Of a stretch of 38,729 bases of DNA, positions 17,366 to 23,670 are shown in pieces (within the stretch, counting starts at the first letter, position 1; each line of letters starts with the position of its first letter). The translations under genes and the position numbers were made by a program. This DNA is from Bifidobacterium breve (lineage in GTDB: Bacteria; Actinomycetota; Thermoleophilia; Solirubrobacterales; Solirubrobacteraceae). The notes beneath the pieces were generated by a model that saw only the letters and a program-made list of their open reading frames with translations, did not search any database and was not told the DNA's origin. The DNA is taken from NCBI GenBank assembly GCA_945878865.1, contig CAMCUD010000039.1, forward strand, positions 1 to 38,729. The letters run 5' to 3'.

Positions 17366-17380
17366 GTACCGATCGGGACA
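17365..17380 (+). promoter_or_regulatory. HipB-type operator O3
   Basis: TGTACCGATCGGGACA, the third copy of the inverted repeat. It begins on the last base of the TACGAT box and ends directly before the first HipB-like codons, where a transcription start would fall. Confidence 0.6.
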
Positions 17381-17593
17381 ACGGTCAACACCGCGAAGGC
17401 ACTCGGCCACGCCATCCGCCAGGCCCGCAAGGCGCGCAACCTCACGCTGGAGGACGCAGCCCTCGGGGCCGGCGTCGGCATCCGCTTCCTCAGCGAGCTC
17501 GAGCGCGGCAAGGAGACTGCCCGCCTGGCGGAGACGCTGCGGGTGGTCGCCTCCTTGGGCCTCGAGCTGACGATCGAGGATCCGCTTGGCTGA
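17381..17593 (+). CDS. hipB: HipB-like antitoxin (Xre-family HTH), start codon unclear
   Basis: A helix-turn-helix protein of about 70 residues: ALGHAIRQARKARNLTLEDA, then GVGIRFLSELERGKET, RLAETLRVVASLGLELTIEDP. This is the Xre/HipB fold with the typical LGLELTIED ending. It is the expected DNA-binding antitoxin that neutralises HipA and represses the operon through O1-O3. In this frame there is no ATG, GTG, TTG or CTG between the stop at 17252-17254 and the HTH. The candidates are ACG 17381, GTC 17384 or ATC 17372. The ATG at 17364 is in another frame. I placed the start at ACG 17381, where one T-to-C change would turn ATG into ACG. The end overlaps hipA by 8 nt. Confidence 0.75.
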   Translation, partial: TVNTAKALGHAIRQARKARNLTLEDAALGAGVGIRFLSELERGKETARLAETLRVVASLGLELTIEDPLG

Positions 17594-18854
17594 GCGCACC
17601 CTCGACGTGTGGTGCTTCGACCACCGGGCCGGCACGCTCACCGAAACCGCCACCGGGCTGCGGTTCGCCTACACCGACGAGTGGCTGGCCGCGGGGCGCC
17701 CCGCCCTGTCCTTCTCGCTCCCACGCTCAGGCGCGTTCGATGACGCCGCCGCCGGCGCCTTCTTCGGCGGCTTGCTCCCCGAAGGGACTCCGCGGCTCAC
17801 GCTCGCCCGCCAGCTCGGCATCTCGCCCGAGAACGACTTCAGTCTGCTCGACGCGCTCGCCGGCGACACCGCTGGAGCGATCGTCATCACGCCTCCCGAA
17901 GACACCCCACCGACGACGTCGGACGACGTGGTCTGGCTCGACGACGATCAGCTCATCCGCGAGCTGGACGACCTCCCGATCCGCCCCTTCCATGCCGACG
18001 AAGACGGCGAATACCGGCTCTCGCTCGCGGGCGCTCAAGACAAGCTCCCGGTGGTGCTCTCCGACGACGGGCGAATCGGGCTCACCCACGGCCGCACACC
18101 GTCCACTCACATCATCAAGACCCCCATCCCGACGCTCGACGCGACGGTCGCCAACGAGGCGATGTGCCTGGACATCGGCCGACGTCTGGGCATCGCGACG
18201 GTGGAGGCCGAGCCGCGCCGAACAGGGGACCGCGAGTTCCTCCTGGTCACCCGCTACGACCGCGAGCGTGCCGGCGACACGGTGACCCGGCTACACCAGG
18301 AGGACTTCTGCCAGGCGCTCGGGATCCCGACAGCCCGCAAGTACCAAGCCGAGGGTGGACCGGATCTCGCGGCCTGCTTCGGGCTGATCCGGGATGCGGC
18401 CGCGGTCCCGGGGCGCGACGCCGTGGCGCTGCTCGACGCGATCGCCCTCAGCTTCCTCGTCGGCAACCACGATGCGCACGGGAAGAACTACTCGCTGTTG
18501 TACCGGCCCGGGATGACCAAGCCGGTGCTTGCGCCCGCGTACGACGTCGTGAGCACGTTCGTCTACCGAGGGGCGCGACGGATGTCGCGCAAGCTCGCGA
18601 TGTCGATCGGGACCGAGTACCGGCCGGACTACGTACGCACCCGACACCTTGAGGCGATGCTGGCCGACGCTGGGCTGGCGAGCGCGGCGGCGAAGCGGCG
18701 GCTGCGGCGGATCGCGGGGGATGCCCCTGGCGCGGCGAGCGCGGCACGCGACGATCTCCGGGATCGTGGGTGGGATGCACCGGTACTCGACCGAATCGTC
18801 GAACTGGTGGATCAGCGCTCGCGGTACTTGATGGAAATCGTCGACGGAAACTGA
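17586..18854 (+). CDS. hipA: HipA-family serine/threonine kinase toxin
   Basis: A 422-aa HipA-fold kinase, close in length to E. coli HipA (440 aa), which phosphorylates a tRNA synthetase and causes growth arrest. N-terminal subdomain: WLAAGRPALSFSLP and FFGGLLPEG. The Gly-rich loop with the autophosphorylated Ser is SLAGAQDKLPV (S146). ATP-binding Lys lies in STHIIKTP. The catalytic loop is GNHDAHGKNYSLL (D296), and the Mg-binding Asp is in APAYDVVST (D320). All key residues are kept, so it should be active. The start is TTG 17586 inside the hipB end (8-nt overlap), which ties its translation to hipB. The target in this organism is not known. Confidence 0.92.
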   Translation: MAERTLDVWCFDHRAGTLTETATGLRFAYTDEWLAAGRPALSFSLPRSGAFDDAAAGAFFGGLLPEGTPRLTLARQLGISPENDFSLLDALAGDTAGAIVITPPEDTPPTTSDDVVWLDDDQLIRELDDLPIRPFHADEDGEYRLSLAGAQDKLPVVLSDDGRIGLTHGRTPSTHIIKTPIPTLDATVANEAMCLDIGRRLGIATVEAEPRRTGDREFLLVTRYDRERAGDTVTRLHQEDFCQALGIPTARKYQAEGGPDLAACFGLIRDAAAVPGRDAVALLDAIALSFLVGNHDAHGKNYSLLYRPGMTKPVLAPAYDVVSTFVYRGARRMSRKLAMSIGTEYRPDYVRTRHLEAMLADAGLASAAAKRRLRRIAGDAPGAASAARDDLRDRGWDAPVLDRIVELVDQRSRYLMEIVDGN

Positions 18855-18967
18855 TCATGGCGCGCTCGACGCGCGTCCCAGCCGGTGCAACTCCTGCGCG
18901 TCACTCACTGCCGCAGGGCGGGAAGCCACAGCACCACGAAACTCGTGGAAGGTAAACCTCTGAGGCC

Positions 18968-18986
18968 CTGGACGCGAACCGTCCAG
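18968..18986 (+). terminator. Stem-loop after hipA
   Basis: CTGGACG / CGTCCAG, a perfect 7-bp stem with a 5-nt loop (CGAAC), 114 nt past hipA. No U run follows. It could stop hipBA transcripts or be part of a structured leader for the nuclease gene. Confidence 0.4.
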
Positions 18987-18994
18987 ATAGGCAC

Positions 18995-19033
18995 GACACC
19001 GAGGCGTCGGTGTCACGAGAACCCCGACGCCTC
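18995..19033 (+). repeat. Overlapping, mutually exclusive hairpins
   Basis: Hairpin A: GACACCGA (18995-19002) pairs with TCGGTGTC (19007-19014) around GGCG. Hairpin B: GAGGCGTCGG (19001-19010) pairs with CCGACGCCTC (19024-19033) around 13 nt. They share bases 19001-19010, so only one can form. This is the layout of an attenuator or switch. No ligand-binding core was recognised. Confidence 0.5.
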
Positions 19034-19126
19034 CTCTAGCACGTACGCGCACTTGGCCACCCGAAGCGAAGAACTGTGCAGACGCCAAGCTGAATGCGCC
19101 GCACATTGTCTAGTTGTAAAGCGGCC

Positions 19127-19155
19127 TTGCGCTAGGACTTGGATTCAGGTAGATC
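19127..19155 (+). promoter_or_regulatory. Possible promoter before the nuclease gene
   Basis: TTGCGC (19127-19132), a 17-nt spacer, and TAGATC (19150-19155). Spacing is ideal but the boxes match consensus only in part. The predicted start of transcription is about 20 nt before the TTG start at 19182. Confidence 0.3.
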
Positions 19156-19181
19156 GTTTCTCCTCACGAACGCTTCGCCCG

Positions 19182-20258
19182 TTGCCCCGCAGCCGTCTAT
19201 CACTCATCGACGCGACCAAGAAGATAGGCCGCGAGGACCGCCTGACCGAGATCCTGGCCACGGTCATTGAGAATTGCCCCGAGTTCACCGGTGCTGTGTT
19301 TCAGTACTTCGGCCTGTCGGTGGGACCGCGATACCGAGCGAGCACCCAGCTGCTCTTGGCGGACAGAAGCCGGATCGACATGCACGTCGAGAGTCTCACC
19401 GACCACGGGGTCGTCGTTTCAGAGATCTGGTCAGAGCACAAGCTCGACGCTGCCTTCGGTCAACAGCAGCGAGAGCGGTATCGCGACGGACTCGCCGATC
19501 GACCCGTGCCAGGACGGCTGATCTTCGTGGTTCGCCCAGACGCGGTTCCGGGCGCACCCGACGAGTGGACATACCTGACCTGGCAGGAACTCGGCGAGAT
19601 CGCCGAGGATGCCGGGAGACGATGGGCCGGCAAGGCCTGGCGCCAGGACGCATGCCGTCACGATGCCCCAGCCGGCTGGCGATTTCTGTGGGAGCTGCTC
19701 TGGGTACTGGAGGAGGAAGAGGAACTCGCCATGGGACAAGCCCTCGACCGCGACGATGTCGCCGCCTTCGCGATGTTCCACGACGTTGTCCTAAGGGTCA
19801 CGGCCTTGCTCGAGCGAGGCGCGCATCTCGCCGGGCCACTTGTTCCTGCAGGCGAGATCGAGGACGACGTCGCCACGTTCTGGCAACAGTTCGCGCCCCC
19901 GCGGAACTCTTGGCTCGCTCGTCTCCGTGGCCTCGAGGCGACAGCCGAGCTGATTGCCAGCCCTCGCGATCACTGGTCCGCCGAACGGCACGAGGGCCCG
20001 GTGTTCGGGGCGGGAGTCTCATTCGACGCAGCCCTGCATCCCGCACTGAGCGGACATAGGGACTGGGCGGCGACGCTTGCCGAGCAGGGATTCAGCTGCG
20101 AGCTATGGGGCGGCTGGGTCCGCGTGTACAGAACGAGGCCCATCGCGGACGTGGTGGCGTCCGGAGACACCATCGCGCAGCAGGCGGCATGCCTCGGCAC
20201 ATGGGCGCGTGACGCCGTGGGTACCCTCATGGAGCTGGGCCCAGGAGACCTCTCGTGA
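19182..20258 (+). CDS. PD-(D/E)XK nuclease-family protein, unknown system
   Basis: A 358-aa protein. The N-terminal 110 residues look like a PD-(D/E)XK nuclease: EDRLTEILATVIENCPEF, then RIDMHVES with D66, and EIWSEHKLDAAFGQQQRERYRD, where E85-H-K87 forms the E-x-K pair and the trailing Gln-rich helix fits motif III. Such folds cut DNA or RNA, and many occur in phage defence. The rest (110-358) is helical with WRFLWELLWVLEEEEELAMGQALDRDD and shows no known domain. TTG 19182 is chosen because the nuclease fold begins right after it. Upstream codons are not protein-like. The GTGA overlap with the 118-aa gene shows translational coupling. It sits between hipBA and hsdM. Confidence 0.65.
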   Translation: MPRSRLSLIDATKKIGREDRLTEILATVIENCPEFTGAVFQYFGLSVGPRYRASTQLLLADRSRIDMHVESLTDHGVVVSEIWSEHKLDAAFGQQQRERYRDGLADRPVPGRLIFVVRPDAVPGAPDEWTYLTWQELGEIAEDAGRRWAGKAWRQDACRHDAPAGWRFLWELLWVLEEEEELAMGQALDRDDVAAFAMFHDVVLRVTALLERGAHLAGPLVPAGEIEDDVATFWQQFAPPRNSWLARLRGLEATAELIASPRDHWSAERHEGPVFGAGVSFDAALHPALSGHRDWAATLAEQGFSCELWGGWVRVYRTRPIADVVASGDTIAQQAACLGTWARDAVGTLMELGPGDLS

Positions 20259-20611
20259 AGGCGGTCAGCAGACGCGCCACACAGGCGCCACGTGTCACGG
20301 CCGCCCGCCGCCGCGAGATATTGCGTCTGCAGAATGCGGTGAGGAATGCGGTCAACGTCAGCCGAGGTCGCGAGCGGAAACTCGGTGTGGATCCGGAGCG
20401 GCTGCGCCAGGCAATGACGCTGTATCGGATCGACGTCGGCCGGATCTCCTGCCGTGCACAACGCCTCCCCGTCGGATCTGATCTCCTCGCCGACTACAAG
20501 CTCTGGCAGGACGGCGAGTTGCTGTTCCGGCTCAAGCTGGTCCGGTGGGAGAACGATGTGGACGCGCGCTGGCATGTGAAGCGGCACCCCGAGGCGACGT
20601 GGTGGCGATAG
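20255..20611 (+). CDS. 118-aa protein coupled to the nuclease, unknown
   Basis: A basic 118-aa protein that I do not recognise. The N-terminal half is Arg-rich and helical (RRREILRLQNAVRNAVNVSRGRERKLG), which may bind nucleic acid. The C-terminal half is more beta-like and aromatic (LLADYKLWQDGELLFRLKLVRWENDVDARWHVKRHP...WW). The start is GTG 20255, overlapping the nuclease stop (GTGA), with GGAGA about 8 nt upstream as a ribosome site. The tight coupling suggests a working pair, such as a nuclease with its regulator, inhibitor or nucleic-acid adaptor. Direction of that relation is inference only. Confidence 0.6.
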   Translation: MKAVSRRATQAPRVTAARRREILRLQNAVRNAVNVSRGRERKLGVDPERLRQAMTLYRIDVGRISCRAQRLPVGSDLLADYKLWQDGELLFRLKLVRWENDVDARWHVKRHPEATWWR

Positions 20612-20801
20612 GCAAGCACGTGTCGTGTCTCAACTTTCCCAATTCGGAGGACACCGAGGCGGCTTCCGCTGCGACAAGGCCGCTCGCAAGGTGCAGCGTG
20701 CCAATTCACTGCAGCGGAGACGATCCCGCCGTTGCACAACGTGCGCGCCGAAGGAATCACCGATAGAGCTGGCGGGCGCCGTGTCTCGCACGCCAGAATT
20801 C

Positions 20802-22385
20802 ATGCCTCCTATGGCCCACGAGAACGACACCCCAGCCGAGAAGATCCTCTTCGACGCCGCGAATGCTCTGCGCGGCAGCGTCGAGTCTGCCGAGTACAAG
20901 CACCTGGTCCTCGGCCTGGTCTTCCTCAAATACGTCTCTGACAACTTCGACGCACGGCGGCAGGCTGTCGAGGAGCTGTCTCGCGACTCTGAGAGCGAGT
21001 GGTATGTCGAGGACGACCAGGATCGCGCTGACCTGCTCGAAGACCGCGACGCCTACGAAGTCGCGAACACGTTCTGGGTGCCGACCGAAGCCCGGTGGCC
21101 CGCGCTCTTGGCGCTCGGGTCGCAGTCGGACATCGGGGTGCAACTCGACCGGGCGCTGGATCTCATCGAACGTGAGAACCCGGCGCTCAAGGACGTGCTG
21201 CCGCGCGTGTACGCGCGGGCGGCGCTGTCACCGGAGACCCTCGGCAAGCTCGTCTCCGAGATCGCCAAGATCGGATTCGGCTCGGACCCCGAGAAGGCGC
21301 GTGACGTCCTGGGACGCGTCTACGAGTACTTCATCAAGGAGTTCGCCCGCTCAGAGGGACACCGCGGTGGCGAGTTCTACACCCCCGCGAACGTCGTCCG
21401 GCTACTCGTCGAACTGCTCCAGCCCGATCACGGCCGAATCTTCGACCCTGCGTGCGGGTCGTGCGGGATGTTCATCCAGTCGGCGAGGTTCTTGCGTGCA
21501 CACGCCGGCACGGGCGACGAGCTCTCCGTCTTCGGGCAGGAGCTCAATCAGGCGACCTGGCGGATCGGTCGCATGAATCTTGCCATCCATGGCCTCTCCG
21601 GCAACGTCGCGCTGACCCAGGGTGGCTCGCTGCTGAACGACGCGCACCCGACGCTCAAGGCGGACTTCGTCATCGCGAACCCGCCGTTCAATCAGAAGAA
21701 GTGGGGCGCAGCGCAGGTCGCCGAGGACTCTCGGTGGAAGTGGGGGATCCCGCCCGACGGCAACGCCAACTACGCCTGGATTCAGCACTTCGCTTCGCAC
21801 CTTGCGCCGGACGGCCGCGCCGGCTTCGTCCTCGCCAACGGGTCATTGACCTCTACTACCTCAGGCGAAGGAGCGATCCGCGAGGCGCTGATCCGCGACG
21901 ACCTCGTCGACTGCATCGTTGCCCTGCCTGGGCAGCTGTTCTACACGACGGGCATCCCGGTATGCCTGTGGTTCCTCGACCGCAACAAGGCGTCGGCGAA
22001 CGAACGCGACCGGCGCGGCGAGACGCTGTTCATCGACGCCCGCTCCATGGGTCACAAGATCAGCCGGACGCAGATCGAACTGTCCGATGAGGAAATCGGA
22101 CGGGTCACGAGTGTGTACCGAGCGTGGCGCGGTCAGACGGGGGCCGGGGAGTACTCGGACGAGCCGGGCTTCTGCCGCTCCGCCGACCTCGCTCAAATCG
22201 AGCAGGCAGGGTTCACGTTGTCACCGGGCCGGTACGTCGGTGCACCCGAAGACGAGGAGGACGCAGTCGCTTTCGAGGAGCGCATGGCCGAGCTCATTGA
22301 GTCGCTGGAAGACGAGATGGCTGAGAACCAGCGGCTTGCCGGCGCGGTCAGGGTTGCACTTGAGCAGGTGGGGCGTGCCATCTGA
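20802..22385 (+). CDS. hsdM: Type I restriction-modification DNA methyltransferase HsdM
   Basis: A 527-aa N6-adenine methyltransferase subunit. The N-terminal helical domain starts AEKILFDAANALRGSVESAEYKHLVLGLVFLKYVSD. Then come the GEFYTPANVVRLLVELL block, the AdoMet motif DPACGSCGMF (from D215; the usual form is GSGGM, so one Gly is Cys here) and the catalytic NPPF (from N293). A C-terminal coiled region (FEERMAELIESLEDEMAENQRL) likely contacts HsdS. With HsdS it methylates the recognition site, and with HsdR it also restricts. ATG 20802 is preferred, with ATG 20811 or GTG 20781 possible. About 190 nt separate it from the previous gene, so it likely has its own promoter. Its end overlaps hsdS. 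Confidence 0.95.
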   Translation: MPPMAHENDTPAEKILFDAANALRGSVESAEYKHLVLGLVFLKYVSDNFDARRQAVEELSRDSESEWYVEDDQDRADLLEDRDAYEVANTFWVPTEARWPALLALGSQSDIGVQLDRALDLIERENPALKDVLPRVYARAALSPETLGKLVSEIAKIGFGSDPEKARDVLGRVYEYFIKEFARSEGHRGGEFYTPANVVRLLVELLQPDHGRIFDPACGSCGMFIQSARFLRAHAGTGDELSVFGQELNQATWRIGRMNLAIHGLSGNVALTQGGSLLNDAHPTLKADFVIANPPFNQKKWGAAQVAEDSRWKWGIPPDGNANYAWIQHFASHLAPDGRAGFVLANGSLTSTTSGEGAIREALIRDDLVDCIVALPGQLFYTTGIPVCLWFLDRNKASANERDRRGETLFIDARSMGHKISRTQIELSDEEIGRVTSVYRAWRGQTGAGEYSDEPGFCRSADLAQIEQAGFTLSPGRYVGAPEDEEDAVAFEERMAELIESLEDEMAENQRLAGAVRVALEQVGRAI

Positions 22386-23670
22386 CACAAGGACCGGGGG
22401 ACGGCAGGCAACCACAGCGATTGATCCCGGGCGCTTCGGACTATCCATCGGCGATCCTGGGACGGCATTGCCGCACCGATGGACCTGGCGCAAGCTGACG
22501 GACCTCGCCAGGCTCGAAACCGGTCACACGCCGAGTCGACGTCGCCCGGACTGGTGGGGTGGAGACATCCCGTGGATAGGGATCAAGGATGCCACCGGCA
22601 ATCACGGGCGGCGGATTGAGTCCACGCTTCAGTTCACCAACGAGGAAGGAATAGCCAACTCGTCAGCCCGGGTCTTGCCAACCGACACGGTATGCCTGTC
22701 GCGCACGGCGTCGGTTGGATACGTGGTGGTCATGGGCTGTCCAATGGCGACTAGTCAAGACTTCGTGAACTGGGTCTGCGATCCCACTGTCCTGGACTGG
22801 CGATACCTGCGGTGGGTGTTGATGGCGGAGACAGCATCGCTGCAAAGGTGGGCCCACGGCACAACGCATCAGACGATCTACTTTCCAGAAGTCAAAGCCT
22901 TCCACCTGGCGGCGCCCTCAGTCGAGGAGCAACGGACAATCGCTGACGTGCTCGGGGCTCTCGATGACAAGATCGAGAGCAACCGTCGCGTCGCGGCAGC
23001 TGCAGAGGCACTGCTGGAGCATGCGCTAGTCGGGGCGCCGAGTGGACAAACCGAGCCTTTGTCTGCTGTCGCAGAGTTTCGGAACGGGGGCGCGATCACC
23101 AAGCTCGCCAACGGCGCCGGCCCTCCGATCATCCGCATCAAAGAGATGCGCTCGGGAATCGGCGGCGCGACGCTCCGGACCGATGTTCCGATCCGCGCGG
23201 AGCATCACGTTCAGCCCGGCGACTTGCTGTTCTCGTGGTCGGGAACACTGCTCACGGTCCGGTGGGACGGCCCCGCAGCGTTACTGAACCAGCACGTCTT
23301 CCGCGTGGACCCGCGCCCTGGCTTGCAACGGTGGATGGTCGAAGCGTGGGTCAAGCAGCACTTGCCCTCGTTTCGTGCGATCGCGGAGGACAAGGCGACC
23401 ACCATGGGGCACATCCAGCGTCGGCATCTCGACGAGGCGTCGGTGGTCGTCCCCAACGACGACGAACTCTCCCGACTCCATGCGCAATGGACACCTGTAG
23501 ATCAGCTGCGAGTCGGCCTGCTCGCTGAAGCAAGGAGCCTTGTGGCGATCCGCGACGGGCTGCTACCCAAGCTCGTGTCGGGCGCGATTCGCGTTCCGGT
23601 GTCTAACGATCCGGAAGAGGGGCTAGGCATCGCGGCCTCGCAACTCGAAGAGGAGCCTGCAGCGTCGTGA
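22375..23670 (+). CDS. hsdS: Type I restriction-modification specificity subunit HsdS
   Basis: A 431-aa subunit that reads the bipartite DNA target. It has two target-recognition domains: the first from LPHRWTWRKLTDLARLETGHTPSRRRPDWWGGDIPWIGIKD, the second from TEPLSAVAEFRNGGAITKLANGAG. Each is followed by a conserved helical spacer (APSVEEQRTIADVLGALDDKIESNRR and VDQLRVGLLAEARSLVAIRDGLLPKLVSG). These repeats set the gap in the target site. The start is GTG 22375, overlapping hsdM by 11 nt. It is visibly less GC-rich than the core genes, as is common for hsdS through exchange between strains. The target sequence itself cannot be predicted. Confidence 0.94.
   Translation: MPSDTRTGGRQATTAIDPGRFGLSIGDPGTALPHRWTWRKLTDLARLETGHTPSRRRPDWWGGDIPWIGIKDATGNHGRRIESTLQFTNEEGIANSSARVLPTDTVCLSRTASVGYVVVMGCPMATSQDFVNWVCDPTVLDWRYLRWVLMAETASLQRWAHGTTHQTIYFPEVKAFHLAAPSVEEQRTIADVLGALDDKIESNRRVAAAAEALLEHALVGAPSGQTEPLSAVAEFRNGGAITKLANGAGPPIIRIKEMRSGIGGATLRTDVPIRAEHHVQPGDLLFSWSGTLLTVRWDGPAALLNQHVFRVDPRPGLQRWMVEAWVKQHLPSFRAIAEDKATTMGHIQRRHLDEASVVVPNDDELSRLHAQWTPVDQLRVGLLAEARSLVAIRDGLLPKLVSGAIRVPVSNDPEEGLGIAASQLEEEPAAS

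Larger units (their letters stand above)
18855..19181. other. Gene-free spacer between hipA and the nuclease gene
   Basis: 327 nt with no convincing protein. One plus frame is open from 18885, but its product is Arg/Cys/Ser-rich and unlike a protein. The stretch holds three hairpins (18968-18986, 18995-19014, 19001-19033), of which the last two overlap, and a possible promoter near 19127-19155. Base composition is closer to even than in the flanking core genes. Confidence 0.5.

Noticed and set aside
17088-17570. A plus-strand frame through the hipB region starting with or without ATG 17364
   Set aside because: Its product is Ser/Arg/Ala-rich noise. The HTH signature lies in another frame.
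18968-19033. Possible tRNA-like or tmRNA-like structure between hipA and the nuclease gene
   Set aside because: No T-loop (GTTCRA), no acceptor stem or CCA. The stems do not form a cloverleaf.
18885-19181. N-terminal extension of the nuclease gene to ATG 18885
   Set aside because: The extra 99 residues are not protein-like and would cover perfect hairpins. The nuclease fold starts right after TTG 19182.
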